Assembly: GCA_030463445.1 (NCBI GenBank)
Contig: JAQGFW010004635.1
Span: 1-39,569, forward strand
DNA: 39,569 nucleotides
Origin: Euplotes aediculatus
Taxonomy: Eukaryota; Ciliophora; Spirotrichea; Euplotida; Euplotidae
Direction: 5' to 3'
Shown here: positions 20,968-29,686 of the stretch, piece after piece
How positions within the stretch are numbered: position 1 is the first letter of the stretch
Layout of the letters: each line of letters begins with the position of its first letter
Made by a program: the position numbers and the translations under genes
Notes under the pieces: model-generated
What the model was told of the DNA's origin: nothing
Seen by the model: only the letters and a program-made list of their open reading frames with translations
Databases searched by the model: none

Positions 20968-22803
20968 ATGGATACAATGTCAAGTCCATTATTGTCGGGT
21001 ATAGATTGCCCCGATGACCTCAAAAAATTGCGTTTAGAGCAGTTACCACAGCTTTGTAGTGAGCTACGCCAATTTATCATTGATTCGGTGGCAACTTATG
21101 GTGGGCATTTTGGGGCAAATTTGGGTACAGTCGAGCTGACCGTTGCACTGCATTATGTGTTTGATTTACCACACGACAAACTCATTTGGGACGTTGGGCA
21201 TCAAGCCTACGGACATAAAATATTAACAGGAAGGCGAAAAGACTTCCACTCGATTAGACAGTTTAAAGGCTTATCGGGCTTTCCTAAAAGAGATGAAAGT
21301 ATTTATGATGATTTCGGAACAGGGCATTCTTCTACCTCCATATCGGCGGCATTGGGTATGTCGGTTGCGTCTAAATTCAAATCCGAACAAAGACAACATA
21401 TTGCCGTAATCGGCGATGGGGCTTTAACGGCTGGTTTGGCGTTTGAAGCCCTCAATCAGATGGGCGATATTGATAACAACGTTTTGATGGTTTTGAATGA
21501 TAATTCTATCTCGATTGATGATAATGTTGGGGCTTTAAAAAAACATTTTGAATACCTCACCGAAACCAAAGAAATGGCAAAAATGCTTGCTTTAAAGCAC
21601 GATACCATATTTGATGTAATGAATATTCCGCACTACGGACCTGTGGATGGACATGATGTAATTGCCCTTGTGAAGGAATTTAGAAACCTAAAAAAGCTCG
21701 ATGGACCAAAGGTTCTCCACTGCGTAACAGTCAAAGGGAAAGGCTACAAACTTGCCGAACAAAACCAAACTTTTTGGCATGCACCAGGCAAATTCGACCC
21801 CAAAACTGGTCTTTTGAAGCAATCTCCGAGTACGATTCGGCAACCTATCAAATACCAAGATGTTTTTGGTAGAACAATTGTTGAGCTTGCACGAGCCAAC
21901 CAACATATTGTAGCAGTAACTCCTGCTATGCTTTCGGGGTCATCGCTCAATCTCATGAAGTCTATCATGCCGCATCGTGTGTATGATGTAGGTATTGCCG
22001 AGCAGCACGCTGTAACTTTTTCGGCTGGATTAGCCACACAAGGCTTGACGGTTTTTTGTAATATCTATTCGAGCTTTATGCAGCGAGCCTACGACCAGGT
22101 GGTTCATGATGTTTGCTTGCAGAGATTACCCGTTATTTTTTGCCTTGATAGAGCTGGGTTGGTGGGTGCCGATGGCCCAACGCACCATGGTTTGTACGAT
22201 TTGGCATACATGAGGTGTATCCCGAATATGGTTGTGGCGGCTCCGATGAATGAGCAAGAATTGCGAAATATGATGTATAGTTTTCAGCTACCGAATTATC
22301 AAGAGCAAAATACAGCTTTTACGCTTCGGTATCCACGTGGCGAAGGCGTGATGGTAAATTGGGAGAATCCTTTTGATGAAATCCCAATCGGAAAAGGACG
22401 AAAAATAAGAAATGGGAATGATTTAGCGATATTATCAATTGGTAGTATTGGCAATATCGTAGTAGATGCTTGCCATGATTTAGAAAAAATCGGAGTCAGT
22501 GCGGCTCATTACGATATGCGATTTGTAAAACCGCTGGATATTGAGTTATTGATAGAGATTTTTGAAAAATTTGAGCATATAATCACTATCGAAGATGGGT
22601 GTTTGCAGGGCGGTTTTGGGTCGGCTGTAATCGAAAAAATGATAGAAATGGGCTATCGAAATAGGGTGGTGAGAATGGGTATAGAAGATGCTATCATCGA
22701 ACACGGCGAACTCAAAGAATTATATCAACAATGCAGACTTGACAAAGATTCGATTGTTGGCAATGCCCAGAATTTGGTCGAACAAAGTATTTATCAACAC
22801 TAA
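20968..22803 (+). CDS. dxs: 1-deoxy-D-xylulose-5-phosphate synthase
   Basis: 611 aa from the ATG at 20968 (20977 is also possible); a frame opening at 20842 overlaps the precursor and is rejected. The enzyme condenses pyruvate and glyceraldehyde 3-phosphate to DXP, the committed step of the MEP isoprenoid route. Motifs: GHFGANLGTVELTVALHYVF, WDVGHQAYGHKILTGR, the thiamine-diphosphate motif GDGALTAG to LNDN, DVGIAEQHAVTFSAG with the catalytic Glu, ADGPTHHG and RYPRGEG. All look intact. It sits 34 nt after a precursor gene and 5 nt before the next gene, so it is part of the peptide operon. An extra dxs beside idi points to boosted IPP/DMAPP supply for the product of the locus. Confidence 0.95.
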   Translation: MDTMSSPLLSGIDCPDDLKKLRLEQLPQLCSELRQFIIDSVATYGGHFGANLGTVELTVALHYVFDLPHDKLIWDVGHQAYGHKILTGRRKDFHSIRQFKGLSGFPKRDESIYDDFGTGHSSTSISAALGMSVASKFKSEQRQHIAVIGDGALTAGLAFEALNQMGDIDNNVLMVLNDNSISIDDNVGALKKHFEYLTETKEMAKMLALKHDTIFDVMNIPHYGPVDGHDVIALVKEFRNLKKLDGPKVLHCVTVKGKGYKLAEQNQTFWHAPGKFDPKTGLLKQSPSTIRQPIKYQDVFGRTIVELARANQHIVAVTPAMLSGSSLNLMKSIMPHRVYDVGIAEQHAVTFSAGLATQGLTVFCNIYSSFMQRAYDQVVHDVCLQRLPVIFCLDRAGLVGADGPTHHGLYDLAYMRCIPNMVVAAPMNEQELRNMMYSFQLPNYQEQNTAFTLRYPRGEGVMVNWENPFDEIPIGKGRKIRNGNDLAILSIGSIGNIVVDACHDLEKIGVSAAHYDMRFVKPLDIELLIEIFEKFEHIITIEDGCLQGGFGSAVIEKMIEMGYRNRVVRMGIEDAIIEHGELKELYQQCRLDKDSIVGNAQNLVEQSIYQH

Positions 22804-22808
22804 AAATC

Positions 22809-23831
22809 ATGAATACTACTATACTCTCTTCCCAAGTCATCACTTTAAATATAAACGCATGGCTTAAAAAAATAGATGCTTTTGAGGCAATCTCTGCTAC
22901 TGAGATAATCGGAGAGGTGGTGTTTGGAAGCATAACCCACCGATTGATTAACGAAAACCTAAACGAAGATGCCGAATTGGTACGTACTATTTCCGAAAAA
23001 TACTATCAAGGGCTATTGCTGACCCGAAAGTTTCAGATAAAAGATGCCTATAAACTTTTTGATGAAGCCGATAAAATAATCGAAAACAAACAATTATCAC
23101 CACAATCTATTGGTTTTCTCGAATCTTGTGCTTTTCCGGCAAAGGCATATATGTGCTATAAAATGCAAGAATTCGACCTCGCCAAAGGTTTCTTGACCCA
23201 GGCGATTGAGGTTGACGGATATTTAGAAAATCAAGGATTTGAGATTCTGCATTATCATCGGATTCAGCAATTACACAATCTGAGTAGAATTTTATTCAAG
23301 ATAAACAAAAACAAAGATGCTTTGGTAATGACTCGTGAGATTGTAGATTACCTAATTTGCGGCAACGAACCCCGAAGCATCGGCAAATGGAACTATACAA
23401 TTATTGAACAGCATCCACTCGAACTCCGCTCTGCTATGCTGTATCAGGTTGTGAGAGAAGCTTTGACCAATATTCTCAGAATTTACTGGGCAACACCACA
23501 AGATTTACTAAAAGCCATCGAAGAAACTTTTGGAAGTTTGCAAAAGCTGAATCCTGCCACAACCGACGAAGAATCTCTTGTGGCTTGGATGGATACCATG
23601 ACTTTGATACACAGCCAAAATATTGATAAAGTCTTGAAAACAAGTGAGAGTTTCTTCAAAAAATCGAGCCAAAACTTCGATGTCTTTAGGTTATCTATAC
23701 TTATGCAGCTACAACAAAACTTTAAAGACTTCTTCGATAAAAAAAATATACTGCTTAATGAAAGTGTGGTGAGCAAACTACGTGTTCCCGAAATCTGGAA
23801 AAAACTCATTCTACGAAACTATCAAAACTGA
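22809..23831 (+). CDS. Helical, TPR-like protein of unknown function in the RiPP operon
   Basis: 340 aa. No signal peptide. Mostly amphipathic helices in a repeat-like arrangement (for example QIKDAYKLFDEADKIIE at about 76-92 and MQEFDLAKGFLTQAIEV at about 120-136), as in divergent TPR proteins, with a second helical domain from about 190. No catalytic motif is recognised. The gene begins 5 nt after dxs, and the next coding start lies 7 nt beyond its stop, so it is certainly co-transcribed. I infer a cytoplasmic scaffold or chaperone for the maturation enzymes, only from position and fold impression. Confidence 0.7.
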   Translation: MNTTILSSQVITLNINAWLKKIDAFEAISATEIIGEVVFGSITHRLINENLNEDAELVRTISEKYYQGLLLTRKFQIKDAYKLFDEADKIIENKQLSPQSIGFLESCAFPAKAYMCYKMQEFDLAKGFLTQAIEVDGYLENQGFEILHYHRIQQLHNLSRILFKINKNKDALVMTREIVDYLICGNEPRSIGKWNYTIIEQHPLELRSAMLYQVVREALTNILRIYWATPQDLLKAIEETFGSLQKLNPATTDEESLVAWMDTMTLIHSQNIDKVLKTSESFFKKSSQNFDVFRLSILMQLQQNFKDFFDKKNILLNESVVSKLRVPEIWKKLILRNYQN

Positions 23832-23838
23832 TTTAGAG

Positions 23839-26292
23839 ATGAAAAAATTAGCCTTATGGCTGGTGTATTTTCTGAGTATTCAGATTGCCCATGCCGCTTT
23901 GTATGATGACAAAACACCTCTCGGTAAGGTCGTTGGAGTTACGTTGGATGTCAAAGGTAACAAATTGATTTACTCTAATGTAACGCTGCACAATGCCAAA
24001 GATTCATCACTTGTAAAAGGGGCTGTGGCTGATGAAAATGGTAATTTTATCTTTGAGAATGTCGTGGCTGGAGAGTACATTTTGTGTGCTACTCAAGTCG
24101 GCTACCGAAAAACGTACAGTAAGACATTTATAGTAAAACCTGCCGAGCAGCACCGAGAGGTTTTTTACTTGCTCGAAGACGCAAAGCTGCTAAAAGAGGT
24201 GGTAGTATCGGCACAAAAACCGTTTATTGAGCAGCAACTCGATAAAATGGTCGTAAACATAAACAACAGCGTTACCAATGCCGGTAATAACGCCTTGGAA
24301 GTCTTAGAAAAAATACCTGGTGTTACGGTTGATAACGATAATAAACTCAATATTCAGGGCAAAACAGGAGTTTTGGTAATGATTGATGGGCGACCGAGCC
24401 AATTGTCAAAGAATGATTTGGGGAATTACCTAAGAGGATTTAATGCTTCTGAAATCGAAAAAATTGAGGTAATTACTAATCCTTCGTCTAAATACGATGC
24501 GGCTGGTAATGCAGGTATCATCAATATTATCTTAAAGAAAAACGTAAATCATGGTATCAATGGGGCATTCGGAACTTTCTATCGTCAAGGCATCTATGGG
24601 CGTTATGGAACAAATGCCAACATTAACCTAAAACAGAAAAAATATGGACTTTATCTGGGCTATGTCTATTCTAACCGCAATGCGTTTAGTGAGTTTGATA
24701 TTGTCCGAAGAATCCGCCAAGATGATAAAGTTCTATCGCTTAACCAAAACTATGAAACACAATCTCCTTATAGCTCAAATTCGGGGCGTGTTGTCTTTGA
24801 CTATTACCCAAATGCTAAAACTACTTTGAGTTTTACAGGTTTTTTTATTGGGACAAACGGGAGCGTAATCGGAAATAATCTAACAACACAATCTATTGAA
24901 AATGAAGCAGTTAGCTTGCCTAAAAACATAACAGCATCCAATATAAACGAGCAAATCAATAACTATGCTATCAATCTTTATTACAAACGAACCTTTACTA
25001 AACCCCAGCAAGAACTGACGGTTCAATACGATAGAAATACCTTCAAACAATCGGCAGAGCAAGCCTTTAATACCGATTTTTTGAGCGATGGGGGCTTGGT
25101 TACTAAAACAGATTTTTTATTGGCGAATCTTCCTGCAAATGTCTGGATAAACTCTGCCAAAGCCGATTTCGTGAATCCAGTCGGGAAAAACACGATGGTC
25201 GAAACAGGTATAAAGTGGAGCGAAGTTTCTACCAAAAACCTCATGCAGTTTTATAATAATCCGAATAAAACCGAAGCAGACCCAAACCGCACAAGCGATT
25301 TTGATTACCAAGAAACTGTCAATGCGGCTTATGTAACGCTTAAACATAATTTCTCAAAAAAATGGACACTACAAGCAGGGTTGCGTTTAGAGCAAACACT
25401 CGGCAGTGGCTTGCAGCGAATGCCCAGAGATAGCTCATTTCAGAGGTCATATTTAAACCTTTTTCCGACCGTTTATATACAGCGAAACTTATCAGAGAAA
25501 GCAGTTGTAAAACTAACCTATAACCGCCGCATAGACAGACCAAACTACCAAGACCTCAATCCGTTTAGGTATTTTGTAGATGCTTTTACGTACAAACAAG
25601 GCAATCCGTTTTTAAGACCACAATTTACCAACAAAGCCGAGTTGAGCCATGTTTATCGAGGAGCTTTGACAAATACATTGAGTTACAGTGTTACAAATGA
25701 CATTATTACGCCCACAATCAGGCAAAATGATTCGGAGCTAATTACGTATCAATCTACTGAAAACTTAGCTACTCAAAAAGTATTTGGATTTACCAGTATT
25801 TTGCCTGTTCCGCTAAAAAAAATTGGTATCAGCATCAATTACATCAATGTAAGCCATAAGTCTTTTGAGAGTAGTTTTCTGGATAATACGTTTAGGTTGA
25901 GCCGTACTACTTTTACATTCAATAGTACAAATAATATCACCTTACCCAAAAACTGGGGAGCCGAATTATCTGGATTTTACCAATCAAAAAGTTTCTTCGG
26001 AATCCTAAGTCTCGAACCCATCTGGGCGATTTCTACGGGCTTGCAAAAGAGTTTTTGGGAGAAAAAAGCAACTATCAAACTTAGTGTAGCCGATGTCTTT
26101 TGGAGTCGAATTACCAGTCTTTATCTGCAATACGAAAATATTGATACACAAGTAAAAAACCGCACCGATAGCCGCACCGTTACGTTGAGTTTCAATTATA
26201 ACTTTGGTAGTAAGACTGTTTCTAAAATCAATGGTCGTCTTACAGGGGCAGAAGACGAGAAGAAAAGAGTCAAATTAGGAGAAGAAAAATAA
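23839..26292 (+). CDS. TonB-dependent-receptor-like outer membrane beta-barrel protein
   Basis: 817 aa from the ATG at 23839; an ATG at 23782 overlaps the previous gene. Signal peptide MKKLALWLVYFLSIQIAHA. A carboxypeptidase-regulatory-like domain (about 30-115: NVTLHNAKDSSLVKGAVADE, NFIFENVVAGEY) precedes a plug domain (ALEVLEKIPGVTVD, VLVMIDGRPSQLSKNDL, IEVITNPSSKYDAAGNAGII) and a long barrel ending near FNYNFGSKTVS. This is the outer-membrane-beta-barrel type of receptor found next to Bacteroidota peptide genes. It may move the mature peptide or bind it at the surface; the direction of transport is not decidable here. A short charged tail follows the barrel. Confidence 0.88.
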   Translation: MKKLALWLVYFLSIQIAHAALYDDKTPLGKVVGVTLDVKGNKLIYSNVTLHNAKDSSLVKGAVADENGNFIFENVVAGEYILCATQVGYRKTYSKTFIVKPAEQHREVFYLLEDAKLLKEVVVSAQKPFIEQQLDKMVVNINNSVTNAGNNALEVLEKIPGVTVDNDNKLNIQGKTGVLVMIDGRPSQLSKNDLGNYLRGFNASEIEKIEVITNPSSKYDAAGNAGIINIILKKNVNHGINGAFGTFYRQGIYGRYGTNANINLKQKKYGLYLGYVYSNRNAFSEFDIVRRIRQDDKVLSLNQNYETQSPYSSNSGRVVFDYYPNAKTTLSFTGFFIGTNGSVIGNNLTTQSIENEAVSLPKNITASNINEQINNYAINLYYKRTFTKPQQELTVQYDRNTFKQSAEQAFNTDFLSDGGLVTKTDFLLANLPANVWINSAKADFVNPVGKNTMVETGIKWSEVSTKNLMQFYNNPNKTEADPNRTSDFDYQETVNAAYVTLKHNFSKKWTLQAGLRLEQTLGSGLQRMPRDSSFQRSYLNLFPTVYIQRNLSEKAVVKLTYNRRIDRPNYQDLNPFRYFVDAFTYKQGNPFLRPQFTNKAELSHVYRGALTNTLSYSVTNDIITPTIRQNDSELITYQSTENLATQKVFGFTSILPVPLKKIGISINYINVSHKSFESSFLDNTFRLSRTTFTFNSTNNITLPKNWGAELSGFYQSKSFFGILSLEPIWAISTGLQKSFWEKKATIKLSVADVFWSRITSLYLQYENIDTQVKNRTDSRTVTLSFNYNFGSKTVSKINGRLTGAEDEKKRVKLGEEK

Positions 26293-26312
26293 CACTTTAA
26301 ACATCTAAAAAT

Positions 26313-27260
26313 ATGAAAAGGATAATAGAGCTTATATTATTTTTTTGTGTACAAACATCGGTGATTTTTGCCCAAGACAAAGCACAAAAACTTTTTGATG
26401 AAAAAAAATATGCCGAATTAACAACTTACCTAAAAGAATCAAAACAAAACCAAATTGAGGTTAATTTTTGGTCGGGTCGAGTCGCACTTAACCAAGACCG
26501 CTTTGATGATGCTACCGACTTGTTTACCAAATGTGTAGAAGCAAACCCAAAAGAGTTTAAATATCATTTTTGGCTTGGCACAACTTATGCACAAGATGCC
26601 GCCAAAACAAATATGCTTCGTAAAGGTATGTTAGCTCCCAAAATCCGTGAGACTTTTGAGAATGCTCTGGTATTGGCACCGACAAACGTAGAAACCATGA
26701 AAGTTTTGGTAGAATATTACCACCAAGCCCCTTCGATGATGGGCGGAGACCCTAAAAAAGCCAAAGAATTGGCAGAGAGAATCAAGCAGATTGATAAACC
26801 CAAGGGAGCAATTTTACTGGCAAATCTATATGCTTCTGATAATGATTTGAAAAATGCCGAGCGTGAATTTATAGAAGCCTATTTGGCAAATAGCAATGAC
26901 TTTAAAACAACATTAAGTTTGGGTAATTTTTACCTCAAATACAAACAATACAATAAGGCTATGGCTCTTTATGAGCAATTCTGCAAGGCAAATCCTAAAA
27001 ATATGCCAGCATCGTATCAGATTGGCAAGGTAGCGGCTATTTCAGGATTAGGTTTAAACAAGGGTGCCGAATGCCTACAAAATTATATCAAAAACCATAA
27101 ACCCATTGGCGAAGACCCTTCGACAGCCGCAGCCATGATGCGTTTGGGTATGATTTATGAGAAAAAACAAGAAGTAGAAGAAGCCAAAAAATACTACGAA
27201 TCGGCTTTGAGATTAGACAAAAACCTCAGAGAAGCAAAAGACGCACTGGCTAAATTATAA
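26313..27260 (+). CDS. Exported TPR protein
   Basis: 315 aa with a signal peptide (MKRIIELILFFCVQTSVIFA). Several tetratricopeptide-like units are visible: QDRFDDATDLFTKCVEANPK (about 60-80), AILLANLYASDNDLKNAERE, LGNFYLKYKQYNKAMALYEQ and LGMIYEKKQEVEEAKKYYES near the C terminus. A GGDPKKAKELAERI segment lies in the middle. The likely location is the periplasm. It sits between two receptor genes in the same operon (20 nt after the first), suggesting an adaptor for their substrate or assembly. No enzymatic motif. Confidence 0.85.
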   Translation: MKRIIELILFFCVQTSVIFAQDKAQKLFDEKKYAELTTYLKESKQNQIEVNFWSGRVALNQDRFDDATDLFTKCVEANPKEFKYHFWLGTTYAQDAAKTNMLRKGMLAPKIRETFENALVLAPTNVETMKVLVEYYHQAPSMMGGDPKKAKELAERIKQIDKPKGAILLANLYASDNDLKNAEREFIEAYLANSNDFKTTLSLGNFYLKYKQYNKAMALYEQFCKANPKNMPASYQIGKVAAISGLGLNKGAECLQNYIKNHKPIGEDPSTAAAMMRLGMIYEKKQEVEEAKKYYESALRLDKNLREAKDALAKL

Positions 27261-27326
27261 TCGTTTTATCGAAAGTTGCTGCCTGTGTCTTTGTAAGTAG
27301 CTACCTCCAAATTTCTAAAAATAACT

Positions 27327-29654
27327 ATGCGGCGTTTAATCCGACATATCGTTTATTATATCATTTTGTATGGGTATTTGAGCCATCATGTTTTGCAGGC
27401 TCAGATTTCGCAAACCCTTCGAGGCACAATCATAGATAAACAGACCCAAACGCCATTAGTGGGTGTTTCGGTCAGGGTCATAGAGACAAATCATGGTACA
27501 ATTAGCGATGAATCAGGAGCATTTACTATCAAAGATTTGCCTATTCGTAAATACGCATTTGTTTGCTCAATGATAGGGTACAAGACATACAGTATTCCGA
27601 ATATCGAACTAACAAGTGCCAAAGAAATCGTCTTAGAAATTGAATTAGAAGAACTCCCTCTTTTTCTGAATGAGATAAAGATAAAAGCTCAATTCTCGAA
27701 AGAAAAACCAATCAATGAGTTAGGTTTTGTGAGTGGACGGCAATTTAGTGTCCAAGAAGCAAACAGGTTTGCGGGTGGTTTTGCCGATGCCGCTCGAATG
27801 GCATCTAATTTTGCAGGGATTTCTACTACTGGAAGCGGACAAAGCAACGAAATTGTGGTACGAGGTAACTCGCCAAGAGGCTTATTATGGCGTTTGGAAG
27901 GGGTCGAGATTCCGAACCCTAATCATTTTTCGGGTTCACAAGGAGCCACTGGCGGCATGATTAGTATGCTCAGTACGCAAGCCTTAGCCAATTCTGATTT
28001 TTTGTCGGGGGCATTCCCTGCCGAATATGGCAATGCTCTGTCTGGTGTTTTCGACCTCCGTTTACGCAAAGGCAATGATACCAAATACGAAAACTCGGTT
28101 CAGGTTGGGCTTTTGGGCGTAGAGATAGCATCAGAAGGTCCAATAAACAAAAAAGGAGCATCTTTTAGAGTGCAAGGTCGGTATTCTACGCTCGAACTCT
28201 TAGTAAAATCGGGAGCATTAAATGTATCATCAAGTGGTTTTAAACCCGAATACAAAGACCTCAATTTTAATATAAATCTGCCGACTAAAAAACTCGGCAA
28301 TATTTCATTTTTCGGGTTGTTCGGTCGCAATTTCGCCGCAGATAAAGATAGTTTGGCAAATGCATCCGAATCAAATAAAACGTACGTTTTTGGGATTTCG
28401 CAGAAGTACATATTCAATTCAAAAGGCTATTTGTACAATGTTATTTCATTATCGAACGAAGACAAAATAGCTACCCGACAAAGCAAATTAGATAGGGATT
28501 GGATAAATATTTACGATGCCAAATATGCTCAAAATAACTTACGTTTATCAAGCCAATATAATCACCGTCTGAGCAGTAGAAGTTTTGTAAGATTAGGCAT
28601 TGTCAGTAGTATTTTGGGATATACGCTAAGAGACAATCGTTGGAACGAATCCGAACGCCAAACACAACAGTTTCTGGGCGAATCTGGCAATTCATTTTTA
28701 TTACAAACTTATGCTCAATGGCGATATGCGATTCATCCAAAAATAGATTTTACGATTGGGCTACACGATTCATATTTTGTTTTGAACAACACAAATAGTT
28801 TAGAGCCACGAGCAGGGCTGAAGCTAAAAATAAATGATAAACAAACGTTTGCCTTTGGGATTGGGCTGCACAGTCGTTTAGAGTCATTATCATTATATTT
28901 GATTCATAATCCTCTAAATAATCAGCGAATTAACAACGAATTGAAGCCCATCAAGGCGGCTCATTATGTTTTGAGTTATGACCTAAGTATTGGCGAAAAC
29001 GCCCGATTTAAAGCAGAAACCTATTACCAATCTTTATACGGTGTACCAATAGGCAGTAAAGATATTGCTACGTTTTCATTGCTTAATACTTCATCTGGCT
29101 TGATTCTGAACCCACTTCTGAATGCTGGACGAGGTAGAAATTATGGCATAGATTTTACGATTGAGCGTTTTTTTAGTCGAAATTACTATTTTCTGATTAC
29201 GCATTCTCTGTTTAAATCTGAATACAAAAACTACGATAATAACTGGCAAAACACAGCTTATGCCAATGATTTTTTGTTGAATCTACTCGGTGGCAAAGAT
29301 ATTTATCTTGGCAAAAGCCGCAAAAAATGTATCTTTCTAAATGGGCGGGTTGTTTGGCGAGGTGGAAACTACCTTACACCAATCAATTTAGAGAAATCTA
29401 TTCAGCAAAATGCCACAGTCTATGATTCGTCAAAGGCATTTTCAAAACAATTGCCCAATTACTTTCGTTTTGACTTTGGTTTAGGATACCGAATCAATAC
29501 ACAAAAAACGACATTCGCCATCAATATTGATATTCAGAATTTTACAAACCGTAGTAATATTTATCAAGAATATTTTGATAACAAACAGAAGAAAATCGGT
29601 TATTTGAATGGTCTTCCGATGATTCCTGTCTTAAATTTAAAGGTTGATTTCTAA
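27327..29654 (+). CDS. TonB-dependent receptor with carboxypeptidase-regulatory-like domain
   Basis: 775 aa. Signal peptide about 1-25 (ending VLQAQ). CarboxypepD_reg-like domain (about 32-115: LRGTIIDKQTQTPLVGVSVR, GYKTYSIPNI), plug domain with FADAARMASNFAGISTTGSG, NEIVVRGNSPRGLLWRLEGV and GVFDLRLRKGN, then a barrel ending in a C-terminal aromatic residue (LNLKVDF), as needed for outer membrane insertion. It is the second receptor of the operon, 66 nt after the TPR gene and 32 nt before lanB. It may take up or export the peptide product or act in self-sensing; this is inferred from context alone. Confidence 0.9.
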   Translation: MRRLIRHIVYYIILYGYLSHHVLQAQISQTLRGTIIDKQTQTPLVGVSVRVIETNHGTISDESGAFTIKDLPIRKYAFVCSMIGYKTYSIPNIELTSAKEIVLEIELEELPLFLNEIKIKAQFSKEKPINELGFVSGRQFSVQEANRFAGGFADAARMASNFAGISTTGSGQSNEIVVRGNSPRGLLWRLEGVEIPNPNHFSGSQGATGGMISMLSTQALANSDFLSGAFPAEYGNALSGVFDLRLRKGNDTKYENSVQVGLLGVEIASEGPINKKGASFRVQGRYSTLELLVKSGALNVSSSGFKPEYKDLNFNINLPTKKLGNISFFGLFGRNFAADKDSLANASESNKTYVFGISQKYIFNSKGYLYNVISLSNEDKIATRQSKLDRDWINIYDAKYAQNNLRLSSQYNHRLSSRSFVRLGIVSSILGYTLRDNRWNESERQTQQFLGESGNSFLLQTYAQWRYAIHPKIDFTIGLHDSYFVLNNTNSLEPRAGLKLKINDKQTFAFGIGLHSRLESLSLYLIHNPLNNQRINNELKPIKAAHYVLSYDLSIGENARFKAETYYQSLYGVPIGSKDIATFSLLNTSSGLILNPLLNAGRGRNYGIDFTIERFFSRNYYFLITHSLFKSEYKNYDNNWQNTAYANDFLLNLLGGKDIYLGKSRKKCIFLNGRVVWRGGNYLTPINLEKSIQQNATVYDSSKAFSKQLPNYFRFDFGLGYRINTQKTTFAINIDIQNFTNRSNIYQEYFDNKQKKIGYLNGLPMIPVLNLKVDF

Positions 29655-29686
29655 AAGTCGGCATCCATACTTTATGCACAGCCAGA

